Below are positions 1-8,379 of a stretch of DNA of 64,000 nt, piece after piece (the first letter of the stretch is position 1; each line of letters begins with the position of its first letter). Both the position numbers and the translations under genes were made by a program. Source of the stretch: Cytobacillus dafuensis (lineage in GTDB: Bacteria; Bacillota; Bacilli; Bacillales; Cytobacillaceae); NCBI RefSeq assembly GCF_007995155.1, contig NZ_CP042593.1, forward strand, positions 3,204,001 to 3,268,000. Reading direction: 5' to 3'. Under the pieces are notes generated by a model. It was not told where the DNA came from. It saw only the letters and a list, made by a program, of their open reading frames with translations, and ran no database searches.

Positions 1-96
1 ATATTACTATTTTTCCCAAAAACTCTTCATTTCAAACTTGATTATATTATATGTATCCAGACTCTCATTGTTCCTTAAAACTAACATTGTCTTTTA

Positions 97-189
97 CTAT
101 GATGGCATAATCACAAACCAATAATAAAGCCCCCACAAAATGCTAAACACTAAAAATAGAACAAAAAGAAGCCAATTATTTTTCTTCAT
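97..189 (-). CDS. small single-pass membrane peptide (30 aa), hypothetical
   Basis: A 30-codon reading frame encodes MKKNN followed by an uninterrupted hydrophobic, tryptophan-rich stretch (residues 6-28) and ends PS. The shape is that of a one-helix membrane miniprotein with a short basic N-terminus. A perfect AGGAGGG ribosome site lies upstream, but 13 nt from the ATG, which is longer than usual, and no other start fits. It lies beyond the lysA terminator on the same strand, so it would need its own promoter. I do not recognise a family; small oxidase or transporter accessory peptides look similar, but nothing here supports a specific role. Confidence 0.4.
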   Translation of the reverse strand: MKKNNWLLFVLFLVFSILWGLYYWFVIMPS

Positions 190-290
190 AAATTCTAAGT
201 TGCCCTCCTGTTAACAAATCTAAATAGCTTGGACAATTTCATTTTACACGAAACCCATTTTTATTTCTATGGTCCTAGCTAAAAAAACAA

Positions 291-320
291 ATTCAAAAAA
301 ACTGCCTTAAAATAGGCAGC
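291..320 (-). terminator. intrinsic terminator of lysA
   Basis: A hairpin with arms 302-307 and 314-319 (CTGCCT/AGGCAG) abuts the lysA stop codon and is followed on the minus strand by seven T residues. This is a standard rho-independent terminator. The remaining DNA from 190 to 290 holds only the ribosome site of the small peptide gene. Confidence 0.85.
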
Positions 321-1640
321 TTAATTATTTATCTTTTCTTTAATCGACATGTCCATACGAATTAAATCCTCATAAGTTTCTCGTTTAACAACAAGCTTTG
401 CTACTCCATTTTCAACAAAAACAACAGCAGGTCTTGGCAAACGATTATAATTATTTGCCATTGAATAGCCGTATGCACCTGTACAGAAAACGGCCAAAAG
501 ATCATTGCTATCTGACTTTGGAAGCGGGAGATCCCAAATGAGCATATCGCCAGATTCACAGCATTTTCCTGCAATAGAAACTGTTTCACAAGCTTTCTCA
601 AGAGGAGCATTTGCAAGAACAGCTTCATATTTCGCTTGATAAAGTGCAGGTCTTATATTATCAGTCATTCCTCCGTCGACTGCCACATATTTTCTTATAT
701 TCGGGACTTCTTTTCTTGAACCAATTTTGTAAAGAGTTGTTCCAGCATCTCCTACTAGTGAACGTCCTGGCTCAATCCAAATCTCGGGCATTTTCATTGA
801 ATAATGTGATGCTTGCTTCTTAACTTCTTCAATAATTTCTGCAACATATTGAGCAGCTGGGAGGGGCTGATCTTCGGCTGTATATCTAATACCAAAACCG
901 CCACCTAAATTTAGTACCTTCGATTCAAAAGCAAATGCATCTTTCCATTCATGAAGTTTTTCGAATAATTTCTTGGCAGCTAAAATAAATCCAGTCGTTT
1001 CAAATATTTGTGATCCAATATGGCAATGAAGCCCAAGTACTTCAATTCTTTCTAATTTAAGAGCCTTTACCAATGCTTCTTCTGCCTGCCCATTCTGCAA
1101 ATCAAAACCAAATTTTGAATCTGCTTGTCCAGTTAAAATATAGTCATGGGTATGAGCTTCAATTCCAGGTGTAACTCTTAATAGGATTTTCGTATTCACT
1201 CTCATAGATTCACAAATTGAACTAAGCAATTCCAGTTCATAAAAATTATCAACTACAATGCAGCCTATATCGTTCTTTAATGCCATTTCAAGCTCTTCTT
1301 TACTTTTATTGTTTCCATGAAAATGGATTCGTTCTCGTGGGAATCCAGCTGCTAAAGCTGTGTATAATTCACCACCTGATACGACATCAAGAGAAAGTCC
1401 TTCCTCATCTGCTAGTTGAACCATTGCAATCGTTGAAAATGCTTTGCTTGCATATGCCACTTGTGCAGGTATGTTTAAGTTTTCAAATGTTTGTTTAAAT
1501 CCTCTAGCTCTTTCCCGTATCAAAGAAACATCATATACATATAAGGGTGTGCCGAATTCATTGGCCAGATCAACTGTATCAATACCACCAATCTCAAGAT
1601 GTCCTTTCTCATTCACTTTAGAAGTTCCGTGTAAATACAT
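321..1640 (-). CDS. lysA: diaminopimelate decarboxylase
   Basis: PLP-dependent, cytoplasmic enzyme that decarboxylates meso-diaminopimelate to L-lysine, the last step of lysine synthesis. Fold type III features are all present: the PLP lysine in AYASKAFS (Lys66), HGNNKS, the glycine-rich phosphate loop GGGFGIRY, EPGRSLVG, the catalytic cysteine in CESGD and the C-terminal GAYGYSMANNYN. The length of 439 aa is usual. The ATG is preceded by GAGGGGA. It follows the spoVA operon as in B. subtilis, but a palindrome and about 300 nt separate them. I see no lysine riboswitch upstream. Confidence 0.97.
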   Translation of the reverse strand: MYLHGTSKVNEKGHLEIGGIDTVDLANEFGTPLYVYDVSLIRERARGFKQTFENLNIPAQVAYASKAFSTIAMVQLADEEGLSLDVVSGGELYTALAAGFPRERIHFHGNNKSKEELEMALKNDIGCIVVDNFYELELLSSICESMRVNTKILLRVTPGIEAHTHDYILTGQADSKFGFDLQNGQAEEALVKALKLERIEVLGLHCHIGSQIFETTGFILAAKKLFEKLHEWKDAFAFESKVLNLGGGFGIRYTAEDQPLPAAQYVAEIIEEVKKQASHYSMKMPEIWIEPGRSLVGDAGTTLYKIGSRKEVPNIRKYVAVDGGMTDNIRPALYQAKYEAVLANAPLEKACETVSIAGKCCESGDMLIWDLPLPKSDSNDLLAVFCTGAYGYSMANNYNRLPRPAVVFVENGVAKLVVKRETYEDLIRMDMSIKEKINN

Positions 1641-1672
1641 AGTTTCCCCTCTTCCCTAACTAATCTTATTTA

Positions 1673-1782
1673 GAATCTTTCGCCAAGTCCCTCTAGCAAA
1701 TCTTAGATTTTTTTATGTGATCTCTTTAGCAAAGACTTAAACATTTTTCCTTTAGCACGTTAATAAACTCAAACCTTCCTAG
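1673..1782. repeat. degenerate dispersed repeat (TTCGCCAA...TTAGATTTTT...GTTAATAAACT family)
   Basis: Part of the 303-nt gap between spoVAF and lysA. This stretch aligns by eye with 20203-20317: both contain a TCGCCAAG-like or inverted GGCGAATGCC core, then TTAGtTTTTcTTATGcGATC, then CTTTAGnACGTTAAnAAACT and TTTCCTA. Related cores occur at 29428, 55156 and 60833. No coding potential is seen. Confidence 0.55.
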
Positions 1783-1787
1783 CCAAG

Positions 1788-1819
1788 AATAGACAGATTT
1801 CATAAGGAATCTGTCTATT
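1788..1819. repeat. perfect 12-bp inverted repeat between spoVAF and lysA
   Basis: AATAGACAGATT (1788-1799) pairs perfectly with AATCTGTCTATT (1808-1819) around an 8-nt loop. It lies 125 nt beyond the spoVAF stop and could end the spoVA transcript, but on the minus strand no T-run follows. On the plus strand CTATTATTT follows. The function is therefore open: weak terminator, RNA-stabilising stem or repeat remnant. Confidence 0.6.
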
Positions 1820-1943
1820 CTATTATTTCGCATCTTCAATTATTTAATTTTACAATTATTAAATTAATTTAAAAATATTAAAAACACTTTAACATAAAAT
1901 GAATTGAATCGCAATTACATTGTGAAATCTGAGTAATACCAAT

Positions 1944-3425
1944 TTATTTTATTGGTTGCTTATACCGGTTGAGTGTATGAACAATACTTGGACGAATTAC
2001 TGATCCTGGTATAGACGTCCTTACCAATACATTCCATAATGCTATAGGATGAAATGGGATGAATGGCCATAAATAAGGAATATTGAGTGGTTTATTATTT
2101 GCAAGCCAGATAATAAATAATGTCCCCCCGATTATAAATCCCGGTGCATGAAATATAGCAACAACTGCCAAAAAGATGAGACGCACAATTTTATTTGCGA
2201 TGCTTAATTCATAGCTTGGGGTCGTATAATTTCCGATAGCTGATAAAGCAACATATAGGATTACTTCGGGTGTGAATAAGCCAACATCAATTGCAATTTG
2301 TCCAATTAATACTGCCGCAATTAAACCCATGGCAGTTGATAAAGGTGTAGGAGTGTGAATAGCTGCCATTCGGAAAAATTCGACACCTAAATCCGCAAGA
2401 AATATTTGAAGGATTATTGGAATATTATTTTCTTCATTAGGGCCAATAAATGAAAGCTTTTCTGGTAATAGGGATGGCTCCATTACAAATAGAAACCATA
2501 GCGGCAGTAGGAAAAGTGATGCAATGACGCCAAGAAAACGAATCCATCGTACAAAAGTCCCTACTGCTGGAGATTGTCTAAATTCCTCTGCATGCTGTAA
2601 ATGGTAGAAATATGAAGTTGGTGTAATCATTACACTTGGCGATGTATCCACATAAATGAGAACATGCCCATCTAGTAAATGTGCTGATGCCACGTCAGCA
2701 CGCTCTGTGTATCGCACTTGTGGAAAAGGATTAAATCCTTGTTTAAAAATAAATTCTTCAACCGTTTTGTCCGCCATTGTAATTCCATCAATTTCAATTG
2801 ACTTAATTTCTTTTCTGACAATATCAAGTAAATCAGGATTTGCAATATCCTCAATATAGCCAATGGCAATATCTGTTTTAGACCTTTCACCGATACGGGT
2901 GATTTCAAAACGGAGTCGTTCATCGCGAATTCGCCTTCTCGTTAAAGCAGTATTAACAATGATATTCTCAACGAACCCATCACGTGATCCGCGAACAACC
3001 CTTTCCGTATCTGGTTCCGAAGGTGTTCTTCCCGGGTAGCTTCGGACATCAACAACAAAGCCGATGCATTCTCCATCCATTACAACAACGATAAGTCCTG
3101 ACAATACTTGATCTACGAGTTCATCCATTGTTTTTATTTGTACAATGGATTGATGAACAAGTCTATTTTCAATGATCTCAAAGAGATTGCTTGATACCTT
3201 CTCGTGATCGTTAATAGCAACAAGCTCTTCAATGAGTTCAACGATTATTCGAGAATCTGTTAACCCGTTAACATAATAAATTTGAACATTTTTACGAAGA
3301 ATTTTTAACTTCCTTACACCTAAATCGAAGCTCTTTCCGAGCCCAATTTTCTCTTTCATATATTTTTCTATTTTATCTACCGATTCTGGAATAGGCATTT
3401 TATTTTTCGTTTTGTTCTCTGTCAC
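1944..3425 (-). CDS. spoVAF: spore germination protein SpoVAF (GerA family)
   Basis: Membrane protein of the GerA/SpoVAF family, made in the forespore and placed in the inner spore membrane. It is accessory to the SpoVA channel that takes up dipicolinic acid in sporulation and releases it in germination. A soluble N-terminal half contains the family motifs ([13 protein letters not shown] near residue 60; [22 protein letters not shown] near 130), followed by about five hydrophobic segments from roughly residue 290 to 470. The 493-aa length is normal. The start is GTG with AAAGGAG 8 nt upstream, and it overlaps the spoVAEa stop by 26 nt, implying translational coupling. Confidence 0.96.
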   Translation of the reverse strand: MTENKTKNKMPIPESVDKIEKYMKEKIGLGKSFDLGVRKLKILRKNVQIYYVNGLTDSRIIVELIEELVAINDHEKVSSNLFEIIENRLVHQSIVQIKTMDELVDQVLSGLIVVVMDGECIGFVVDVRSYPGRTPSEPDTERVVRGSRDGFVENIIVNTALTRRRIRDERLRFEITRIGERSKTDIAIGYIEDIANPDLLDIVRKEIKSIEIDGITMADKTVEEFIFKQGFNPFPQVRYTERADVASAHLLDGHVLIYVDTSPSVMITPTSYFYHLQHAEEFRQSPAVGTFVRWIRFLGVIASLFLLPLWFLFVMEPSLLPEKLSFIGPNEENNIPIILQIFLADLGVEFFRMAAIHTPTPLSTAMGLIAAVLIGQIAIDVGLFTPEVILYVALSAIGNYTTPSYELSIANKIVRLIFLAVVAIFHAPGFIIGGTLFIIWLANNKPLNIPYLWPFIPFHPIALWNVLVRTSIPGSVIRPSIVHTLNRYKQPIK

Positions 3426-3987
3426 GATATCCGCTCCTTTCCAAAATAAGATCTACTGCTTTCCTTGTAATTGGCGAACCATTTTCATAATGATCTTTCT
3501 TAGCCATTTTTCCAATATCTCCAATTCCAACTATGATCGGAACATTGAGCTCATCTAAACAATAAACAGTATCTCCATAAACCCTTCCCATCTCCAGTTC
3601 AGGCAAACCATATTTATCTACCCCGTACGGAGTTAATTCACCATCACGATCGATAGAAATATTTACCTTTGTCCATTCTGCCTGCCTTGTTTTTGCTGCG
3701 ACAGCAATAATTCCTAAAACCTCAATATCTTTATGATTTGCAACATATTTTAAAGCCTTTTCTCCTGCACCTTCTCCAACAAATCCACTATCATCAAACA
3801 TAACAAAAACAGGATCATGAGGAGCTTTTTTAATTAGTTTAACAAGCACTGGACCATCTAAAACTGACGGATTCCCATGCGATAATGTGATGCACCTGCC
3901 TCCTACCTCTTTTGCTACAAATTCCACGGATCTTCTTGCATAATCATCGCCATCGGTTATTAAAATAACTCTCCTCCTATCATCCAT
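3400..3987 (-). CDS. spoVAEA: stage V sporulation protein AE, soluble form (SpoVAEa)
   Basis: Soluble 195-aa protein recognised by [22 protein letters not shown], the SHGNPS turn near residue 38, and [20 protein letters not shown] near 145. Family members are encoded in spoVA operons between the channel genes and spoVAF. The exact job is unsettled; the protein has been placed on the outer face of the spore inner membrane in B. subtilis. Here it follows spoVAB directly, 33 nt downstream, with spoVAC, spoVAD and spoVAEb missing between them. Confidence 0.93.
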   Translation of the reverse strand: MDDRRRVILITDGDDYARRSVEFVAKEVGGRCITLSHGNPSVLDGPVLVKLIKKAPHDPVFVMFDDSGFVGEGAGEKALKYVANHKDIEVLGIIAVAAKTRQAEWTKVNISIDRDGELTPYGVDKYGLPELEMGRVYGDTVYCLDELNVPIIVGIGDIGKMAKKDHYENGSPITRKAVDLILERSGYRDREQNEK

Positions 3988-4020
3988 GTTTTACTATCCC
4001 TTTCCTATAAGGTTGATTTG

Positions 4021-4446
4021 TTATTTATTAACAAAATACATCCATTGATATAGAGAGCCAAAAATTTTCCCAAATACAATTGCCATTAATAAAATTACAA
4101 TCTGTCCATCAATCCCTATCCTTTTCGCTAGTATCGGTAGTACATTTAGTACTTCAGTTAATGCTGCAGCAAGCATTCCAACAAACACCCCTGCCGCTAA
4201 GCCAATAGGAATTAATAAAGAAGGTGTGAATACGAAGATTGGATTCCATAAAGTACACATCCCACCAAGGACCGCACCCATAATAACTGCCCATTCATAA
4301 AAACGGATCATTTTCATTGTTTTGGTCAATTGCATGAGCCTGGGGATAATGCCTAACACGGATAAAAATGCAACGAAACCCGATCCGACAGCCAGTCCAC
4401 CAGCTAGGCCGATAAATGTGACTAAGACAATATTAATGGTCGTCAA
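4021..4446 (-). CDS. spoVAB: stage V sporulation protein AB
   Basis: A 141-aa integral membrane protein with four to five hydrophobic helices, including TINIVLVTFIGLAGGLAVG at the N-terminus and GIDGQIVILLMAIVFGKIFG near the C-terminus. Known from the forespore-expressed spoVA operon needed for dipicolinic acid import. The gene begins 14 nt inside the end of spoVAA, indicating coupled translation. No catalytic motif is visible or expected. Confidence 0.94.
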   Translation of the reverse strand: MTTINIVLVTFIGLAGGLAVGSGFVAFLSVLGIIPRLMQLTKTMKMIRFYEWAVIMGAVLGGMCTLWNPIFVFTPSLLIPIGLAAGVFVGMLAAALTEVLNVLPILAKRIGIDGQIVILLMAIVFGKIFGSLYQWMYFVNK

Positions 4447-5053
4447 AATTCTTCATACTTTCTTTGTTTTCATTAAAAGCAATATAGTTATCAAGATCCA
4501 TTTGATAATTAAAAATTTCTACTTCTAACGGGCTCGGTTCCTCATTAATACGCTTTTTAAATAGATGATTAAAAAAAAGGATCATTCCCAATCCTAAACC
4601 AATAGAGTATGGTATTTGGAAAATTAATGGTTTTGAATCAACCTCACCTGTCATAATTGTATAAATTCGCTGTTGAACTTCCCGCATGCTTACATCTTCA
4701 TGAAAATTCATAATCGTAAGCGCCGCACCAAAAAATAATAATAGCCAAACTAAAATAAATAGGGGCAACGATACCTTCCGTTTTTTGAATACGACCTCGA
4801 CAATAACCTGTGCAGGACCAATCGTTTGAATATCAACATCTGGAATAATACTATTTATTGATTTGATCACCTTCATTACATCGATAACAATCATATTTTG
4901 ATCCTTTTCACTTACCTCATAAATCTTTAAATTTCTAATTTGCTCATAAATATTTTCACCGGCAATTATTTGCGCAATATCCTTTAGTAAAATGGATTCG
5001 TACGGACGAACTTGCAAACGATGTCGCAACCGAATATATACCGTTTGTTCCAT
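4433..5053 (-). CDS. spoVAA: stage V sporulation protein AA
   Basis: First gene of the spoVA unit, about 206 aa. The N-terminal soluble part (VYIRLRHRLQVRPYESILLKDIA) matches SpoVAA, followed by membrane segments near residues 95-115 and 145-165. I start it at MEQTVYIRL (5053) because GGGAAGTGA sits at proper distance there; an upstream ATG six codons earlier has no ribosome site. It acts with the other SpoVA proteins in the spore inner membrane. A promoter of sigma-G type is found 40-70 nt upstream. Confidence 0.94.
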   Translation of the reverse strand: MEQTVYIRLRHRLQVRPYESILLKDIAQIIAGENIYEQIRNLKIYEVSEKDQNMIVIDVMKVIKSINSIIPDVDIQTIGPAQVIVEVVFKKRKVSLPLFILVWLLLFFGAALTIMNFHEDVSMREVQQRIYTIMTGEVDSKPLIFQIPYSIGLGLGMILFFNHLFKKRINEEPSPLEVEIFNYQMDLDNYIAFNENKESMKNFDDH

Positions 5054-5090
5054 TTCGTTCACTTCCCACACATTGATTTACTTGTATAAG

Positions 5091-5121
5091 TAGTATGAGT
5101 TACATATATTTACTTCATGAT
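5091..5121 (-). promoter_or_regulatory. candidate sigma-G (or sigma-F) promoter of spoVAA
   Basis: On the minus strand TCATG (5120-5116) and CATACTA (5097-5091) are spaced by about 18 nt. CATACTA is a strong match to the sigma-G -10 element, and the -35 fits the loose forespore consensus. The position just upstream of spoVAA agrees with forespore expression known for this operon. Found by eye only. Confidence 0.6.
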
Positions 5122-5154
5122 GACCAATAATTGGATAATCAGAAAAGCGGAAGC

Positions 5155-5192
5155 AAAAAAAGACCGTACGGATTTATATATCCATACGGTCT
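5155..5192 (-). terminator. terminator of the spoIIA operon overlapping the end of sigF
   Basis: A 13-bp stem (161-173 paired with 180-192, one G-U) encloses the last codons and stop of sigF, and a T7 tract follows on the minus strand. It would separate the early spoIIA transcript from the later spoVA operon. Confidence 0.8.
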
Positions 5193-5932
5193 TTCATTTG
5201 CTGAAGAATCTTTTTTTCCAACCTTGAAACTTGAACTTGGGAAATACCTAGTCTTAAGGCTACCTCAGATTGTGTTTGATCTTTGTAATATCGCAAATAA
5301 ACAATTAATCTTTCTCTCTCATCCAATTCATTAATTGCTTCCTTTAATGCAATTTTATCAAACCATTTCCCCTCATTGCCATCATCGATTTGATCAAGAA
5401 GTGTAATGGGATCTCCATCATTTTCATACACGGTTTCATGTATCGACGAAGGTGTGCGACCTGCTTCTTGGGCAAGAATGATATCCTCTGGAGAAATGTC
5501 TAGAAATTCCGAAAGCTCAGTGACAGTAGGAATTCTTCCGAGTGATTTGGATAATTCATCTTTTGCCTTTCGAATTTTATTTCCCATTTCCTTTAGTGAA
5601 CGACTAACCTTTACCGTGCCATCATCACGAATAAAGCGCTGAATTTCCCCAATAATCATCGGGACAGCATATGTTGAAAACTTTACATCATAACTAAGAT
5701 CAAACTTATCAACGGACTTTAATAATCCAATACAACCGATCTGGAAGAGATCATCTGGTTCATATCCCCTGTTTAAAAAGCGCTGGACTACAGACCATAC
5801 GAGGCGCATGTTTTTTTGTACGATTGTATCCCGGGCACTTTGATCACCTTCCTGGCTCTTTTTAATTAATTCTTTGACTTCATGATCCTTCAAAAACGCC
5901 TGGTTTTTCTCCGTTTTTACCTCCACATCCAT
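5174..5932 (-). CDS. sigF: RNA polymerase sigma factor sigma-F
   Basis: Forespore-specific sigma factor, the first compartment-specific regulator of sporulation. Region 2 (QKNMRLVWSVVQRF, GYEPDDLFQIGCIGL, FSTYAVPMIIGEIQRFIRD) lies near residues 40-100, region 3 (SLGRIPTVTELSEFL) near 130-145, and the region 4 helix-turn-helix (QSEVALRLGISQVQVSRLEKK) near 222-243. The 252-aa length is typical. It is held inactive by SpoIIAB, encoded 11 nt upstream. The 3-prime end forms the terminator stem. Confidence 0.98.
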   Translation of the reverse strand: MDVEVKTEKNQAFLKDHEVKELIKKSQEGDQSARDTIVQKNMRLVWSVVQRFLNRGYEPDDLFQIGCIGLLKSVDKFDLSYDVKFSTYAVPMIIGEIQRFIRDDGTVKVSRSLKEMGNKIRKAKDELSKSLGRIPTVTELSEFLDISPEDIILAQEAGRTPSSIHETVYENDGDPITLLDQIDDGNEGKWFDKIALKEAINELDERERLIVYLRYYKDQTQSEVALRLGISQVQVSRLEKKILQQMKDRMDI

Positions 5933-5943
5933 AGCAAGACTCC

Positions 5944-6387
5944 TTAATTACATAGCATTTTACTTTTTGATAAATGCTTTCTTAATCGGATCTCTGTGCC
6001 TTTCCCCGGTTGCGATTGTATTTCGATTTCATCCATGAAATTTTCCATAATCGTAAAACCCATTCCAGATCTCTCTAGTTCAGGCTTTGTTGTAAATAGC
6101 GGCTGACGAGCTTCTTCAACATCTAGAATACCTAAGCCTTCATCTCTAATAGACATATCAATAAAGCCGTCATCCATTTTGACAGAAATATAAACCATAC
6201 CATTAGGATTCTGTTCATAGCCGTGAATAATTGCGTTTGTTACGGCTTCAGATACAACTGTTTTAATTTCAGTTAATTCATCCATTGTTGGATCAAGCTG
6301 AGTTATAAAAGCGGCAACTGTTACTCGAGCAAATGATTCATTTTGACTCAACGCACTGAATTGGATATGCATTTCGTTTTTCATCAT
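5944..6387 (-). CDS. spoIIAB: anti-sigma-F factor / serine kinase SpoIIAB
   Basis: GHKL-fold protein of 147 aa that binds sigma-F and phosphorylates SpoIIAA. The N box ([12 protein letters not shown], near residue 45), the ATP-binding D-x-G loop (IRDEGLGI, near 80) and the glycine-rich lid (SGMGFTIM, near 105) are all present. Its stop is 11 nt from the sigF start and its start overlaps the spoIIAA stop by one base, so the three partners are co-translated. Confidence 0.98.
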   Translation of the reverse strand: MMKNEMHIQFSALSQNESFARVTVAAFITQLDPTMDELTEIKTVVSEAVTNAIIHGYEQNPNGMVYISVKMDDGFIDMSIRDEGLGILDVEEARQPLFTTKPELERSGMGFTIMENFMDEIEIQSQPGKGTEIRLRKHLSKSKMLCN

Positions 6388-6737
6388 TACGCAACCCCCA
6401 GTTTTTGCAAAGCAAATTCTTCAGTCGGCTCTAAACGAATGATTTTAAATAAACCCGACATTTCAAATAATCTTTGAACGGCTGGAGAAATTGCACAGAC
6501 GACCATTTCACCGTGGATCTGTTTTATTTGTTTATATCTGCCAAGAATGACGCCTAGTCCAGAGCTGTCCATAAAGGTTAGCTTCTCAAGATTTAATACA
6601 ATATGATGGATTTCATAATCTTCAATTGCTTTCGTAGCTTTTTCACGAAGCTCATCTGCAGAATGATGATCTAATTCTCCACTAAGACGAATACATAAAA
6701 CATCTTTTTTCACTTCTAAATGAATGGTAAGACTCAC
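6387..6737 (-). CDS. spoIIAA: anti-sigma-F factor antagonist SpoIIAA
   Basis: STAS-domain protein that, when unphosphorylated, takes SpoIIAB away from sigma-F. The phosphorylated serine is in the conserved MDSSGLGV loop near residue 55, and [10 protein letters not shown] is the family signature. I start it at GTG (6737): TAAGGAGGC lies 7-8 nt upstream, whereas the longer frame would begin inside that ribosome site. This gives 116 aa, the family size. A sigma-H promoter is expected; I saw only a weak candidate (AATGAAT -10) and do not list it. Confidence 0.97.
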   Translation of the reverse strand: MSLTIHLEVKKDVLCIRLSGELDHHSADELREKATKAIEDYEIHHIVLNLEKLTFMDSSGLGVILGRYKQIKQIHGEMVVCAISPAVQRLFEMSGLFKIIRLEPTEEFALQKLGVA

Positions 6738-7025
6738 TACTATAGCCTCCTTATCTAGTATCAACAGTTAAAGCCATATTTCATTTCAAATTTACTTTAA
6801 CTGTTTTTTAGGATCGGCTCTACCGATATCACTTAAAATAATTGTTTGCATAAGGACAAAGCTTATAAAAGTCCTTTGCTATTAAATTAAGCAATACACT
6901 TTTGGCCTTTTATAGTGAGTCAAATTCGATATTCAATAACGCATTTCCTTCTGTTATTACAAAACTAGTGCTAATTCGCTAAAAGTAGAATACATGTCAG
7001 TTGATTCGACAAAAATGAATGTAAA

Positions 7026-8192
7026 TTATTCACCTGTTTTTGTGAACATTCCAAAAGCGCGCTTATACAATGTCCACCAGCTTGCTTCCTTGCTCGATTC
7101 TTTTGCAACAAGTGGACTTTTTACTATTGTTTTTCCATCTTGGATCAGTTTCAAGGTGCCAATCTTGTCACCTTTTTTCACTGGCGCCTTTACATTTTTG
7201 TCTAAAACAATAGATTGCTTAATATTTTCAACACTTTCTCCTTTTTTTGTTAATAAGGAAATTGGTTCACTTGTTAGAGCTTCGATTTTTTTCTTTTCAC
7301 CTTTGCTAACCGCTACTTTTCCCAGGGTTACATTTCTTTTAAACATTGGGTGTGTTTTATATTGACTAAATGCATAGTCTAGCATTTTTGATACTTGTGC
7401 ATTCCGTTCCTTAGAGGTAGGTGCTCCAAAAACAACAGCAATCACTCGCATTCCTTCTTTTTCAGCTGTTGCTGTTAAACAGTATTTTGCCTCGTTTGTA
7501 AATCCAGTTTTTAAACCATCAACCCCTGGGTAAAAGCGGACAAGACGATTTGTATTGACTAACCAAAACTTTTTATCCGTTCCTTCACGAAGATATGACT
7601 CGTATGTACTTGTAAATTTTGTTATATCTTCATATTTAAGAAGTTCTTTTGCCATCTTCGCCATATCATTCGCAGAGCTAAAGTCATCCTTGCCTGGTAG
7701 TCCAGTAGCAGATTTAAATTCTGTATTTATTAATCCAAGTTGTTTTGCTTTTTTGTTCATCATTTTTACAAATTCCTCTTCCGAACCTGCTAACCTTTCT
7801 GCCATAGCAACTGATGCATCATTACCTGAAGCAATGGCGATTCCTTGTAGCATCTGCTTTGTTGTCATTTCTTCTCCGGGCTCAAGAAATATTTGAGATC
7901 CGCCCATTGATGCCGCATACTCACTAGTACGAATTTTTTCGTCCATTGAAAGCTTGCCTTGATCAATTGCTTCCATTATTAGGAGCATCGTCATGACCTT
8001 TGTCATGCTAGCAGGCGGAAGTTTTTCATTACTATTTTTTTCATAAAGTACAGTTCCTGTGTCACGCTCAATTAATATGGCAGATCTTACATTTTGAGCC
8101 AAATCTACTTCATTTTCTCTTGCTAAACTAGCAGGAGCTGACATTGAAGATATTAAAAAGGAGATAACTATAAAAGAGACAATACGTTTCAT
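7026..8192 (-). CDS. dacF: D-alanyl-D-alanine carboxypeptidase DacF
   Basis: Secreted low-molecular-weight penicillin-binding protein that trims pentapeptides in forespore peptidoglycan and influences cortex cross-linking. A signal peptide (KRIVSFIVISFLISS, cleavage near residues 22-26) precedes the DD-peptidase domain with SMTK (near residue 62), SGND (near 120) and KTGFT (near 230), then a C-terminal beta-rich domain. I start at MKRIV (8192), where GGAGGG is 7 nt away. It sits just upstream of spoIIAA, as in B. subtilis, behind a sigma-F-like promoter. The 288 nt between dacF and spoIIAA holds no gene I can support. Confidence 0.96.
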   Translation of the reverse strand: MKRIVSFIVISFLISSMSAPASLARENEVDLAQNVRSAILIERDTGTVLYEKNSNEKLPPASMTKVMTMLLIMEAIDQGKLSMDEKIRTSEYAASMGGSQIFLEPGEEMTTKQMLQGIAIASGNDASVAMAERLAGSEEEFVKMMNKKAKQLGLINTEFKSATGLPGKDDFSSANDMAKMAKELLKYEDITKFTSTYESYLREGTDKKFWLVNTNRLVRFYPGVDGLKTGFTNEAKYCLTATAEKEGMRVIAVVFGAPTSKERNAQVSKMLDYAFSQYKTHPMFKRNVTLGKVAVSKGEKKKIEALTSEPISLLTKKGESVENIKQSIVLDKNVKAPVKKGDKIGTLKLIQDGKTIVKSPLVAKESSKEASWWTLYKRAFGMFTKTGE

Positions 8193-8240
8193 CACATAAC
8201 CCTCCATTCTTTATAGCCTCCATCTTTTCCAATTAGAAAT

Positions 8241-8271
8241 AATTTATACCATTCAATCCTTAATAAAATGC
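8241..8271 (-). promoter_or_regulatory. candidate sigma-F promoter of dacF
   Basis: GCATT (8271-8267) and GGTATAAATT (8250-8241) with a 16-nt spacer match the sigma-F pattern GywTA-N16-GGnrAnAnTw with two deviations. It is 48 nt upstream of dacF, a known sigma-F target in B. subtilis. Confidence 0.55.
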
Positions 8272-8317
8272 ATATTTGTGAACTTGAACAATCGAAATAA
8301 AAATGGATAATATCAGA

Positions 8318-8354
8318 AAAAATAAAAACGCCAGGGAAAATTTCCACTGGCGTT
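8318..8354 (-). terminator. terminator of the drm-pupG-pdp operon
   Basis: AACGCCAG (327-334) pairs with CTGGCGTT (347-354); T-runs follow on both strands, so it can stop the minus-strand operon after pdp. Confidence 0.85.
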
Positions 8355-8379
8355 TTTTCATATTTTCATCTTATCTATT

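Noticed and set aside
1..96. Gene at the left edge
   Set aside because: AT-rich sequence without a frame, ribosome site or motif that I can support.
1641..1943. Possible lysine riboswitch upstream of lysA
   Set aside because: The region holds only a degenerate repeat and one simple palindrome; none of the conserved L-box blocks is present.
6738..6900. Sigma-H promoter of spoIIAA
   Set aside because: An AATGAAT -10 near 6785 exists, but no convincing AGGAwWW -35 at the right distance; not strong enough to list.
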